NCBI RefSeq assembly: GCF_003201105.1
Contig: NZ_QICJ01000004.1
Span: forward strand, 124,001-188,000
Reading direction: 5' to 3'
Length of the DNA: 64,000 nucleotides
Source of the DNA: Dyella sp. AtDHG13
Lineage (GTDB): Bacteria > Pseudomonadota > Gammaproteobacteria > Xanthomonadales > Rhodanobacteraceae
Below, piece by piece: positions 15,633 through 24,108 of the stretch. Position numbers and translations under genes: made by a program. Position 1 is the stretch's first letter. Each line of letters opens with the position of its first letter. The notes beneath the pieces were generated by a model. That model did not search any database. It was not told the DNA's origin and saw nothing but the letters and a program-made list of their open reading frames with translations.

Positions 15633-16268
15633 TCAGTGGTTGGGAGCGGCCAGCGCGACCTTGCCGGCGCTGCCGTCATCGACCAGGGCTTCCACCTGGA
15701 TGCGCAGCACTACGTCCATGTTGAAACCATAGTCCTTGCCGGCACTGATGCCGAAGTCGTCGCGCTTGAACGTGGCATAGGCATCGGCGCCGCACAGCTC
15801 GCGTTTGTAGAGCGGGTGCGGCACGCACTTGAAGCTCTTGATGGCCAGTTCCAGCGGACGCGTCACGCCGTGCAGGGTGAGCGAGCCTTTCACCTTGGTC
15901 GGCGCGCCGTTGACGAAACCGGCGAGCGTGCCGCGATAGGTGGCGGTGGGGTATCTCGCCACGTCGAACAATTCGTTGCTGCGTGCCTTCTCGTTCATCG
16001 CATCCAGGCCGAAATCCACGCTGGCGGCGTCGACCGTGATGTCCACGCTGCCGGTGCCGGCGGCCTTGTCCAGCGTGACCTTGCCCGAGGTGCGGTCGAA
16101 CTTGCCGCGCCACGTGGACAGCCCGCCGAAGTGGTCGGCCTCGAAGCTGGGATAGGTGTGCATCGGGTCGATGACATAGGTCGCGGCGGCGGCATGCGCC
16201 GCACCGCTGGCGAGCAGGAGCAACAGGGCGCCGGCGAGGGCATGGGGAATGCGGCGGGACAGGGACAT
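15633..16268 (-). CDS. YceI family periplasmic protein
   Basis: 211 residues with a signal peptide (MSLSRRIPHALAGALLLLLA...). The mature part is a lipocalin-like YceI domain opening with YVIDPMHTYPSFEADHFGG and containing VKGSLTLHGVTRPLEL, both family hallmarks. YceI proteins bind isoprenoid-like lipids in the periplasm. The ATG at 16268 has AAGGAG six bases upstream; an upstream TTG in the same frame was not chosen. It is first in the unit with GST and the SRPBCC protein. Confidence 0.88.
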   Translation of the reverse strand: MSLSRRIPHALAGALLLLLASGAAHAAAATYVIDPMHTYPSFEADHFGGLSTWRGKFDRTSGKVTLDKAAGTGSVDITVDAASVDFGLDAMNEKARSNELFDVARYPTATYRGTLAGFVNGAPTKVKGSLTLHGVTRPLELAIKSFKCVPHPLYKRELCGADAYATFKRDDFGISAGKDYGFNMDVVLRIQVEALVDDGSAGKVALAAPNH

Positions 16269-16425
16269 CGTCAACTCCTTGAGTGAGGTGGAGCGCCGCT
16301 TTGGGCGCGCTCTTCCCTATGACGAACGGGGCGGCGCGATTTCGACACGGCCCTTTCTCACCGGCTGCGACCCCCGTTCGGGGAGTGCGGTACGCTTCGC
16401 GCATCCCCAGCCGGAGTCAGCCGCC

Positions 16426-16722
16426 ATGCGCGCGCCAGCAGGTTCAGTCGTCGGGTTGTGTTCCGCATCGGCCACCCTGTGCGCGATGGGGATGGCGTTC
16501 CTGGGCTACTGGGGCGTGCACGAGCCCACGCCATGGCGGGCCATGGATGTGACGGTGATCGTGCTGGCCTTTATCGGTTTCGCCTTGCTGGCTTCGGTGC
16601 CGTGGATTGTCACGACGCCGGTGGCGGATGAAAGCGGTGAGCGCATTCCCGCCGCGCGTCGCGTGTTCGCCATGGGCGCCACGGCCATCTGGCTGGCGGC
16701 CATGCTGGCGGTCATCGGCTAG
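16426..16722 (+). CDS. Small membrane protein, unknown function
   Basis: 98 residues with three hydrophobic helices (about 8-28, 40-62 and 79-97) separated by short polar loops. I do not recognise the family. The start is an ATG with GGAG ten bases upstream. It is divergent from the YceI gene and convergent with the epimerase gene, whose stop codon is five bases away. Confidence 0.6.
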   Translation: MRAPAGSVVGLCSASATLCAMGMAFLGYWGVHEPTPWRAMDVTVIVLAFIGFALLASVPWIVTTPVADESGERIPAARRVFAMGATAIWLAAMLAVIG

Positions 16723-16727
16723 GGACG

Positions 16728-17714
16728 TCAGCTCTCGACAGGGCAGGGGCCATCACTGAACGCCTCCGCGTGATATCCCTTGGACCCGATCTCCTGCGCC
16801 AGCTCGCTGCGGATATCCCCACCGGCCTGCAACCGCGCCATCAAGGCGCCGAAGTCATGGCGGGGCGTCCAGCCCAGCTCCTCGCGCGCACGCTGGTTCA
16901 CATACACGCGGTCGATGCCTTGGGCCATTTTCCATCCGCGTTGCGCGTAGATCGCTTCGTACTCGGGCACGCGACGGCGCAGCACCAGGGGCGCATGTAC
17001 GCGCAGGTCGTTCAGGTCTTCCGGCGTGAAGGGCGTGGTGGCGCTGATGATGTAGCGGCGGAAGCCGAGCATCGGAGCGCGGCGTGCGGCGAGCAGGTGG
17101 GCGCTCACCACGTCTTCGATGTCCACGCGGCGATAGAGGTATTCGTTGGCCTTGAGGTTGTCGTCGGTGTAGCGCGCGCGAGCCGTGCGGTCGTCGTCTT
17201 CCTCGGGAAAGAAGCGCGAGGTGCGCAGCACCATGGTCGATAGGCCCTGGTTGCGCTGGAACAGTTGGCACAGGTCTTCGGCGGCGGCCTTGGTGACGCC
17301 GTAGATGTTCTTGGGCACCGGTGCCAGATCTTCCGTGACCCATGCGGCCGGTTCGTTCACGTGCGGCGTCAAGGCGTCGCCGAACACGCTGGTGGTGCTG
17401 GTGTAGACGAAGGATTCCACGCCGGTGGCGACGGCTTCCTCCAGCAGGTTCAGCGTGCCGGTGAGGTTGACGTCGAGGAAATCCTGCCGGCTGTGCGTGG
17501 CGACGTGCGGCTTGTGCAGCGTGGCGGGGTGGAACACCGTGACCGCGCCGGCGATGCAGCGCCGCACGAAGGCGCGATCGGTGATGGAGCCCACGCGATG
17601 CGTGCAAGGCCCTTCGACCACATCCAGGCCGATGGCCTCGTGACCTGCCTGAAGCAGCGTGCGCACCAGCGCCTCGCCGAGATGACCCGAACTGCCCGTG
17701 ACCAGAATGCGCAT
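16728..17714 (-). CDS. NAD-dependent epimerase/dehydratase (extended SDR)
   Basis: 328 residues. It begins MRILVTGSSGHLGEALV with the Rossmann glycine motif (GxxGxxG), followed by the acidic residue of the adenosine pocket in GLDVVEG. The catalytic Tyr and Lys of the YxxxK motif are in YGVTK, with a Ser/Thr cluster in YTSTTSVFG. Such enzymes epimerise, dehydrate or reduce nucleotide sugars or related substrates; the substrate is not evident. I chose the ATG at 17714 (MRILVTG) over an upstream TTG. No clear ribosome site is visible. Confidence 0.82.
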   Translation of the reverse strand: MRILVTGSSGHLGEALVRTLLQAGHEAIGLDVVEGPCTHRVGSITDRAFVRRCIAGAVTVFHPATLHKPHVATHSRQDFLDVNLTGTLNLLEEAVATGVESFVYTSTTSVFGDALTPHVNEPAAWVTEDLAPVPKNIYGVTKAAAEDLCQLFQRNQGLSTMVLRTSRFFPEEDDDRTARARYTDDNLKANEYLYRRVDIEDVVSAHLLAARRAPMLGFRRYIISATTPFTPEDLNDLRVHAPLVLRRRVPEYEAIYAQRGWKMAQGIDRVYVNQRAREELGWTPRHDFGALMARLQAGGDIRSELAQEIGSKGYHAEAFSDGPCPVES

Positions 17715-17792
17715 GTTCAACCGCAATCGTACCGAACCGTGTGGCGTTCGATGCTAGCACCGGGGCTGGATGCAACAACATCACGGCGCCGC

Positions 17793-18431
17793 TCAAACTT
17801 CCGCTTTAAACGTCTTGCCGAGCGGCTTGCCGGGGCCCACGTAGTGGCGAAACAGATAGAACAGCGGCCGGTAGCGTTGTGGATCGACATGCTGCGTGCC
17901 GGGCACGGTGACGTCCTCGTGCGCGTGCACGTGCAGCACTTCCAGTTCGAGGATGGCGTAGCCGCCGGGGCCATCGCGCCAGGCATCCAGCGGGCGGTCG
18001 ATATCCAGCCGCACGCGGGCTTCCAGTTGCAGGGAGCATTCCATGATGCGCGGCGGTTTCACGTCGGGCGACGGCACGGCATGCCAGCCGCCCAGGGCGA
18101 ACTTGTCAGGCTCATGCCGATAGCCGGTGGCCTGTTTCCAGGGCGGCACGGGCTGGCGGCCGGTGGTGGGAGCGATGCGTTCCACGCCGCGGTGCATGTC
18201 CTCACCGGCGAGGTTGAGCACGCACTCGCGTTCGCGCCGCAGATTGGCCAGGCCCTGGCCGCCGCCGGACAGACCGATCACGATGCGGTCGGCGAGCGCC
18301 CAGGCGGACGACATCGGCGTGATGTTGATGGAGCCGTCCTCGTTGCACGTGGTGATCAGCACCACCGGCGTGCCGAAGTAGAGGATGGAAGGGCGGATGA
18401 TCCGCATGTCGGGATGGCGATGCATGTCCAT
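17793..18431 (-). CDS. Flavin reductase family protein (FMN-binding split barrel)
   Basis: About 212 residues. The split-barrel fold is indicated by PSILYFGTPVVLITTCNEDG, then NITPMSSAWALADRIVIGLS, and a C-terminal region with ILELEVLHVHAHEDV. These proteins bind FMN and reduce flavin or act as flavin-linked oxidoreductases. The start is uncertain: an ATG at 18512 would add 27 poorly conserved-looking residues and would overlap the region of the divergent start; none has a good ribosome site. It is paired head-to-head with an ArsR-family regulator, which is probably its controller. Confidence 0.72.
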   Translation of the reverse strand: MDMHRHPDMRIIRPSILYFGTPVVLITTCNEDGSINITPMSSAWALADRIVIGLSGGGQGLANLRRERECVLNLAGEDMHRGVERIAPTTGRQPVPPWKQATGYRHEPDKFALGGWHAVPSPDVKPPRIMECSLQLEARVRLDIDRPLDAWRDGPGGYAILELEVLHVHAHEDVTVPGTQHVDPQRYRPLFYLFRHYVGPGKPLGKTFKAEV

Positions 18432-18514
18432 GCCGGCAGTGTCGCTGGCGTGCACGGTGAACGTTTCGCTGCCCGTCGAAGCATCGGCACGAATGGCAGC
18501 GCTAGACTGCATGC

Positions 18515-19219
18515 ATGAACGATGCGGTGTCCCCGAGTCGATACCAGTTGGCCGAGATCGGCGCCTTGCTTGCCGAGCCGGCGCGTGCCGCCATGTTGCT
18601 GGCCTTGATCGACGGCACCTCGCGCCCCGCGGGCGAGCTGGCGCGCGCGGCGGGCGTGGGCGCGGCGACGGCCAGTGCGCACCTGAAGCGCCTGCTGGAA
18701 GGCGGCCTGCTCGCCGTGCATGAACAGGGCCGTCACCGTTATTACCATCTGGCCAACGACGATGTCGCGGCCTTGATCGAGACGCTGGCCTTGCCGCGCG
18801 CGCGGCCGGTGCTGCCCGATCCCGCGGGTGGCCATCGCGCGCTGCGCACGGCGCGCACCTGTTACCGACATCTGGCCGGACGTCTGGGCGTCGGCCTGTG
18901 CGATGCGCTGCTGCAACGCGGTTATCTGCAGGCGGCGAGCGAGGGCATGCGTCTGCTCGATGACGGTGCGCGTGCGCTGACGGAAGCGGGACTCGACGCA
19001 TCGCGCGTGGCGGCGTTGCTGCCCTTGCGCGGGCGCGGATGCCTGGACTGGACGGAGCGGCGCCTGCATCTGGGCGGTCCGCTCGGCGTCTCGCTGACCG
19101 ATGTGCTGCTCGACGCGGGCTGGCTCAGGCGCCGTGCCGGAACGCGTGCGTTGCAACCGAGCGATGACGGCCTGCGTCGCCTGCTCACGCTGGGCGTGCC
19201 GTGGGAAAGCCGGGATTGA
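18515..19219 (+). CDS. ArsR/SmtB-family transcriptional regulator with C-terminal extension
   Basis: 234 residues. The N-terminal winged helix (about 8-90) shows the ArsR pattern: LLAEPARAAMLLALIDGTSR, then ELARAAGVGAATASAHLKRL and a wing with RHRYYHLANDD. About 130 further residues form an unassigned C-terminal domain, longer than in metal sensors, with several short Cys-containing stretches but no clear metal site. It is divergent from the flavin reductase gene, and the two start regions nearly touch, so it likely regulates that gene and itself. No ribosome site precedes the ATG, which may indicate leaderless translation. Confidence 0.8.
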   Translation: MNDAVSPSRYQLAEIGALLAEPARAAMLLALIDGTSRPAGELARAAGVGAATASAHLKRLLEGGLLAVHEQGRHRYYHLANDDVAALIETLALPRARPVLPDPAGGHRALRTARTCYRHLAGRLGVGLCDALLQRGYLQAASEGMRLLDDGARALTEAGLDASRVAALLPLRGRGCLDWTERRLHLGGPLGVSLTDVLLDAGWLRRRAGTRALQPSDDGLRRLLTLGVPWESRD

Positions 19220-19261
19220 ACGCGACGCCGCGCCGCCCTTGGGCGACGCGGCCAGCGGATA

Positions 19262-20176
19262 TCAAGCCTTCTTGCGCTTGAAGAGCTTGGCGAAGAAACC
19301 GCCGATGGCGGCGATGCCAAGCACGATGAACTTCTTCATCGCCAGCAGCAGCACGCCGAGCTTGGCGAACAGGCCGGCCTTGGCCGCGATGCCGCCCGCC
19401 ACCAGCGCGGCGATGCCATAGGCGGCGGCCTTGTCGGTGGCGGCGTTGTAGTCGGCGTAGCGCTCGCCCTGGTCGAACTCAGCCATGGCCACCACGTCCG
19501 GCATGTCGGCGCGCACCTTGGCGAGCTGGTCGATTGGCGCGATGGCGTTGAGCGAGAGGTAGCCGCGGCGGCCCAGCACGCGGATGGCGTAGTTGAGCGT
19601 CTGGCCGTCGTCGCTGCCGTCGGCCTTCTTGAACTTCAGGTCGCGCGCCCAGTACAGCTTGTGCGTGGAGGGATCGTAGTGTGGCGGCTCGGCCCAGCCG
19701 ACCAGCTCGATGGCGGGATAGCCTTCCTTGAGGCGATCGGCGTTCTCGTCCTGCGTGGCCTTCTTCAGGTCCTTGAGCATGTCGTCGTAGTCGATCTTGG
19801 CGGCGTCCTTGTCGGACACGTAGCCTTCATCGACAAAGGTGACGACCACCGCCCAGGCGCTGTCGTCGAGCACGGAATGCGCGTCGGTGCTGGGCAGGAT
19901 CATGCCCAGCACGCTGTCGTCGGGCGGGTTGTCCCAGGCCTGGGTGAGCACGCGCTGCGCGTCCTTGGCCGAAAGGAAGCTGTAGCCCTTGGCGAGCTTG
20001 AGCGTGGCCTTGGCCTCCGGAATGGCCACGTCGCCCGCCTGCGGATGCAGCGAGCTAACGAACTCCTCGGCGGTCATCTGGTGTTCGCCCTTGTCATCGG
20101 GCATGGCCGCGACGGGTGCGGCAAGGACAAGGCCGGCAAGCAGGGCCAGCGCCGGCAGTAGCGTTTTGCGAAACAT
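19262..20176 (-). CDS. DUF2167 family membrane-anchored protein
   Basis: 304 residues: signal peptide (MFRKTLLPALALLAGLVLAAPVAA), an extracytoplasmic domain of about 200 residues, then two hydrophobic segments near the C-terminus (about 240-290) and a basic tail FAKLFKRKKA. The pattern with GWAEPPHYDPSTHKLYWA followed by LNYAIRVLGRRGYLSLNA fits the DUF2167 family, which has no assigned function. The protein probably has its main domain in the periplasm and is anchored by the C-terminal helices. It appears monocistronic. Confidence 0.8.
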   Translation of the reverse strand: MFRKTLLPALALLAGLVLAAPVAAMPDDKGEHQMTAEEFVSSLHPQAGDVAIPEAKATLKLAKGYSFLSAKDAQRVLTQAWDNPPDDSVLGMILPSTDAHSVLDDSAWAVVVTFVDEGYVSDKDAAKIDYDDMLKDLKKATQDENADRLKEGYPAIELVGWAEPPHYDPSTHKLYWARDLKFKKADGSDDGQTLNYAIRVLGRRGYLSLNAIAPIDQLAKVRADMPDVVAMAEFDQGERYADYNAATDKAAAYGIAALVAGGIAAKAGLFAKLGVLLLAMKKFIVLGIAAIGGFFAKLFKRKKA

Positions 20177-20314
20177 GGGAATCCCCTTGGTATCGTCCGT
20201 TGATGCGCCTTTTGATGGAGGCGGCTGCTGTTTCCTTGGAGGCAGCGGCGTGGGGATTTTAGAGGGGTTTTGGGTTTCGTGCGTTCACGGCCATGGAACT
20301 GGCCGGATTTGCCT

Positions 20315-20348
20315 CACCGTCATCCCCGCGAAGGCGGGGATGACGGTG
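20315..20348. repeat. REP-like palindrome (GTCATCCCCGC core)
   Basis: Arms CACCGTCATCCCCGC and GCGGGGATGACGGTG with four bases between. It is a variant of the REP units at 25.95 and 63.28 kb and lies between the DUF2167 gene promoter region and the M28 gene stop, where it could also act as a terminator for the leftward M28 gene. Confidence 0.75.
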
Positions 20349-20363
20349 ATGGGGCGTGAAGCT

Positions 20364-21758
20364 TCAGGGCGATTTGGGTGCCGAAGCGGATGCAGGCGAA
20401 CGCTCAAAACTCCCCGCATCCCCCGGGAACACCACCGGGCTTTCGTAGCCATCGACCGAAACTGCCGAGACGCCGAAGAACCAGTCGTCGATCACCACGT
20501 CCTTGATCACCGCCTGGTCCATATCGCCCACGGAGCGGCTGTACTGCCACTGCGGCGCGGTGGTGTCGCGCCAGTGCACCACGTAGCCGGCGGCGCCGGG
20601 CACCTTCTTCCAGTGCACGGTGGTGTCGGTGGCGAGCGCGCCTTCGATGCTCACGCCGGTCGGCGGCGCGGGTGCGCGGCTCATCGCCGCCATGGTCACC
20701 GTGTTGAGCGCGGTGACGCGGGCGAGGTAGCGGAAGTCGACGCCGTCGATGGTGTCGCCGTACTTGATTCCCTTCTCCGTGCGCAGGTCCTGGTGCTGGC
20801 GGGTGTAGTCCTCGTGGCCCTCGGTGACGCGCACGCCCGGGTAGCCCGCTTCGAGGAACGGCACCTGGTCGCCGCCACGGCTGTAGCGGTCGGTGCGGTA
20901 AACCATGTGCACGCGCAGGTCGGGCAGATACGTGGACGCGATCTGCTCCATGTAGCGCGCCACGTTGCGCGAAGGCGAATCCACCTCGCCGCCGTGATAG
21001 GCGCGGTACTTGGCCTGCTCCGGCGTTTCGTTGCTCTTGGTGCCTTCGGAGAAGATGCGCACCGTGGTGTTGTCCAGCACGCCGTTCTGGCCGTGGCTGT
21101 TGCCCACGATGTCGTTGTTGAGGTTGGCCTGCACCTGCCAGCCCTGCTGCACGGCGTAGTCGGCCAGCACCTTGCCGCCGTACAGGCCTTGTTCCTCGCC
21201 GGACAGCGCGGCGAACACCAGGGTGGCGTCGTTGTCCTGCTTGGACAGCAGGCGCGCCGCTTCCATCAGCGCGGCGACGCCGGAGGCATCGTCGTTGGCG
21301 CCTGGTGCGTCGGATTTGGCGTTCATCACGTCGGTGACGCGCGAGTCGAGGTGGCCGGTCATCACGATCACGCGCTTGGGGTCGGTCTTGCCGCGCTTGA
21401 TCGCCACCACGTCCATCACTTCCGTGGGCTGCGGAATGCGCTTGCCGGTGAACACCTGCGAAGGCGTGACCACCTCGATGCAGCCGCCGCACGCCTTGGA
21501 GATGGCCTCAAACTGCGACTTCACCCAGCGTCGCGCGGCGCCGATGCCGCGCTTGTCCGACTTGGTGTCGGACAACGTATGGCGCGTGCCGAAGCTCACC
21601 AGCTTCTCGATGGTGGCGTGCAGTTCCGCCTCGCTGGGCGCGGTGGACAGGGCCAGCAACGAAGGTTGCGCGCGCGCTTGTACCGGCGCTTCGTCGGCGA
21701 AGGCGGTGGAGACGGCAAGGCTGAGGGCCAGTGGCAGCAGCAAGGGGGCGTAGCGCAT
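20364..21758 (-). CDS. M28 family zinc aminopeptidase, secreted, with C-terminal Fn3-like domain
   Basis: 464 residues with a signal peptide (MRYAPLLLPLALSLAVSTAFA). The M28 catalytic domain shows MTGHLDSRV (His ligand and catalytic Asp), GANDDASGVAAL (bridging Asp), LSGEEQGLYG (catalytic Glu then ligand Glu) and YRTDRYSRGGDQVPFLEAG later. A fibronectin-III-like segment follows (about 375-450, with PTGVSIEGAL and VVHWRDTTAPQW). It would release N-terminal residues from peptides outside the cytoplasm. It lies 80 bases downstream of the glutaminyl cyclase gene on the same strand. Confidence 0.88.
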   Translation of the reverse strand: MRYAPLLLPLALSLAVSTAFADEAPVQARAQPSLLALSTAPSEAELHATIEKLVSFGTRHTLSDTKSDKRGIGAARRWVKSQFEAISKACGGCIEVVTPSQVFTGKRIPQPTEVMDVVAIKRGKTDPKRVIVMTGHLDSRVTDVMNAKSDAPGANDDASGVAALMEAARLLSKQDNDATLVFAALSGEEQGLYGGKVLADYAVQQGWQVQANLNNDIVGNSHGQNGVLDNTTVRIFSEGTKSNETPEQAKYRAYHGGEVDSPSRNVARYMEQIASTYLPDLRVHMVYRTDRYSRGGDQVPFLEAGYPGVRVTEGHEDYTRQHQDLRTEKGIKYGDTIDGVDFRYLARVTALNTVTMAAMSRAPAPPTGVSIEGALATDTTVHWKKVPGAAGYVVHWRDTTAPQWQYSRSVGDMDQAVIKDVVIDDWFFGVSAVSVDGYESPVVFPGDAGSFERSPASASAPKSP

Positions 21759-21840
21759 CGAAAGCTCCGGGCAAGGCAACGCCCCACTTTACCCCCCGCC
21801 CGCAAGGCTCAACCCCTGCCATTCGGCAGGGGGCATCTGC

Positions 21841-22614
21841 TCATTGCGGGGGCTGCACCAGGGCGATCTCGAACAGCTTGGGCCAGCGCTTGCCCGTGAC
21901 GAACAGGCGGTTGCGCTTGGCGTCGTAGGCGATGCCGTTGAGCACGTCGTTGCCGGGGTCGGGCAGGGTGCGCGTATCGAACAGCCCGGCCAGGTCGATC
22001 CAGCCCGTGACGTGGCCGGTGGCCGGGTCGATGCGGGCGATGCGGTTGGTGAGCCACACGTTGGCGTAGATCTCGCCCTTCACCCATTCCAGCTCGTTGA
22101 GATTGAGCACGGGCTGGCCGTTGTCGGTGACGTTGATGGTGTCCGTCACGGCAAGCGTGTCCGGATCGAGCACCTGCAGCTGCGACGTGCCATTGCTCAT
22201 GTAGATGCGCTTGTCGTCACGCGTGAGCGCCCAGCCTTCGCCCCGGTAATAAAACGTGCGCTGCGGCTTGAAGCTGTCCATGTCATACACGAAGCCCAGC
22301 TGGTCCTTCCACGTGAGCTGGATGATCCGCGAACCCCAGTCGACGATGCCCTCGCCAAAATACTGCGCCGGCATATCGTGCCGCTGCACCACCTTGCCGC
22401 TTTCCAGCTCCACCTTGCGCACGGTGGAGTCGCCCGCCTCGCCGGTGCTCTCGTAGAGATAGCCGTCCTTGTAGAACAAGCCCTCGGTGTAGGCCGAGGT
22501 GTCGTGCGGATACACCTTCACCACGCGGTAGCCATAGACCGGCGTGGCGGCGTGGACGGCGGCGGTGGCGGCGAATGCGCAGAGTGCGGTGGCGAGAATG
22601 CGCCAGCGGGTCAT
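21841..22614 (-). CDS. Glutaminyl-peptide cyclotransferase (beta-propeller type)
   Basis: 257 residues with a signal peptide (to about VHA, residue 22). The five-bladed beta-propeller glutaminyl cyclase family is indicated by YPHDTSAYTEGLFY near the N-terminus, YESTGEAGDSTVRKVEL, and LNELEWVKGEIYANVWL followed by NDVLNGIAYDAKRNRLFVTG. The enzyme converts N-terminal Gln of exported peptides to pyroglutamate. A ribosome site AAGGAA precedes the ATG. The next gene downstream is a secreted M28 aminopeptidase, which may act on related peptides. Confidence 0.9.
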   Translation of the reverse strand: MTRWRILATALCAFAATAAVHAATPVYGYRVVKVYPHDTSAYTEGLFYKDGYLYESTGEAGDSTVRKVELESGKVVQRHDMPAQYFGEGIVDWGSRIIQLTWKDQLGFVYDMDSFKPQRTFYYRGEGWALTRDDKRIYMSNGTSQLQVLDPDTLAVTDTINVTDNGQPVLNLNELEWVKGEIYANVWLTNRIARIDPATGHVTGWIDLAGLFDTRTLPDPGNDVLNGIAYDAKRNRLFVTGKRWPKLFEIALVQPPQ

Positions 22615-22646
22615 GGAGGATTCCTTGCCGGTCGAAGACGGAAAGC

Positions 22647-24038
22647 TTAGTGCAGCGCGCGCACGCGGAAGTTGCGTCCCTTGATCTTGCCCGAGCGCAG
22701 CCGCTCCAGCGCCTTGTTCGCAAGATCCCGCCGCAGGGCGACATAGGCGCGCGTGGCGAACACGTCGATCTTGCCGATGTCCTTGGCGTCCAGCCCGGCG
22801 TCGCCGGTGAGCGCGCCGAGGATGTCGCCCGGACGCAGCTTGTCCTGGCGGCCGGCGTCGATCACCAGGGTCTTCATCGGCGCCAGGTTGAGCTGCTTGC
22901 CGCGCGGCGGTGATACGCGCAGCGGATGCCACGGCAACGGCTGGCCGAGCTGTTCCTCGATGTTCTGCGCCTTGGGCCGTTCGCGCGGCGTGACCAGGGT
23001 GATGGCCAGGCCATCCTCGCCCGCGCGACCGGTGCGACCCACGCGGTGCGTGTGCGTGTCCGGATCGTGCGCGATGTCGTAGCTCACCACCAACGGCAAC
23101 GCGGCGATGTCCAGGCCGCGCGCGGCGACGTCGGTGGCCACCAGGATGCAGCAGCTGCGGTTGGCGAACTGCACCAGCACTTCGTCGCGATCGCGCTGCT
23201 CCATGTCGCCGTGCAGGGCCAGCGCGGAGAAGCCGCGTCGGTCCAGTTCCTGCGCCACCGCGTCCACGTCCTTGCGCATATTGCAGAACACCAGCGCGTG
23301 CTGCGCCTGCTCCGCGCTCAGCGTGCCCTTGGCTAGCAGCTGCGCGAGCGCATCCATCTTCTGCGCCGGTTCCACTTCGTGGAAGCGCTGCTCGATGGTG
23401 GACTCCTCGTGCGGCGCTTCCACCGTCACTTCCACCGGCTCGCGCTGCAGGCGCTTGCTTACCTGGCGGATCTCCTCCGCGTAGGTGGCCGAGAACAGCA
23501 GCGTCTGGTGATGCTTGGCGATGCGCCCCACGATGTCGTCGATGGCCTCGGAGAAACCCATGTCGAGCATGCGGTCGGCTTCGTCCAGCACCAGCACCTT
23601 GATGCCGCCGCCATGCAGGCTGCCGCGCTTCAGGTGTTCCTGCACGCGGCCGGGCGTGCCGACCACGATGTGCGGATCATGCGTGAGCGAGGCCAGCTGC
23701 GGTCCCAGCGGCATGCCGCCGCACAGCGTCAGCAGCTTTACGTTGGGGATATTGGCCGCCAGCTTGCGGATCGCCTTGCTCACCTGGTCGGCCAGCTCAC
23801 GCGTGGGGCACAGCACCAGCGCCTGCAGGCGGATGGTGTCCACGTCGATGTGCTGCAGCAGGCCCAGCCCGAACGCGGCCGTCTTGCCGCTGCCGGTGCG
23901 CGCCTGCGCGATCACGTCACGCCCTTCGAGAATGGGCGGCAGGCTCAGGGCCTGCACCGGGGTCATCTCGGCATAGCCGAGGGTTTCCACGCTGGCGAGC
24001 AGCGCGGGCTTGAGCGGGAGCGTGCGGAAATCAGTCAT
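22647..24038 (-). CDS. dbpA: ATP-dependent RNA helicase DbpA
   Basis: 463 residues. Helicase motifs appear in order: Q-motif region near TPVQALSLPP, motif I ARTGSGKTAAFG, PTRELA, TPGRV, DEAD, SAT, and motif VI HRVGRTGRAG. The C-terminal 75 residues (MKTLVIDAGRQDKLRPGDIL onward, ending KIKGRNFRVRAL) match the DbpA RNA-binding domain, which targets the enzyme to hairpin 92 of 23S rRNA during 50S assembly. I chose the ATG at 24038 giving MTDFRTLPL. A hairpin separates it from the sugar-porter gene upstream. Confidence 0.92.
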   Translation of the reverse strand: MTDFRTLPLKPALLASVETLGYAEMTPVQALSLPPILEGRDVIAQARTGSGKTAAFGLGLLQHIDVDTIRLQALVLCPTRELADQVSKAIRKLAANIPNVKLLTLCGGMPLGPQLASLTHDPHIVVGTPGRVQEHLKRGSLHGGGIKVLVLDEADRMLDMGFSEAIDDIVGRIAKHHQTLLFSATYAEEIRQVSKRLQREPVEVTVEAPHEESTIEQRFHEVEPAQKMDALAQLLAKGTLSAEQAQHALVFCNMRKDVDAVAQELDRRGFSALALHGDMEQRDRDEVLVQFANRSCCILVATDVAARGLDIAALPLVVSYDIAHDPDTHTHRVGRTGRAGEDGLAITLVTPRERPKAQNIEEQLGQPLPWHPLRVSPPRGKQLNLAPMKTLVIDAGRQDKLRPGDILGALTGDAGLDAKDIGKIDVFATRAYVALRRDLANKALERLRSGKIKGRNFRVRALH

Positions 24039-24066
24039 GCGACATGATCGCATGGCGGGGTGAAGA

Positions 24067-24099
24067 CGTGGTCTGGGGCACGGCGGCGCCCAGACCACG
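24067..24099 (-). terminator. Terminator-like hairpin after sugar porter gene
   Basis: Perfect eleven-base arms CGTGGTCTGGG/CCCAGACCACG, ten bases past the sugar-porter stop. The minus-strand tail reads TCTTCACC, only weakly T-rich. Confidence 0.55.
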
Positions 24100-24108
24100 G
24101 GAGAGGCA

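Noticed and set aside
20315-20348. Reading the 20.3 kb palindrome as a dedicated terminator
   Set aside because: Its sequence belongs to the REP family and it lacks a T-tract; terminator activity is possible but secondary, so it is listed as a repeat.
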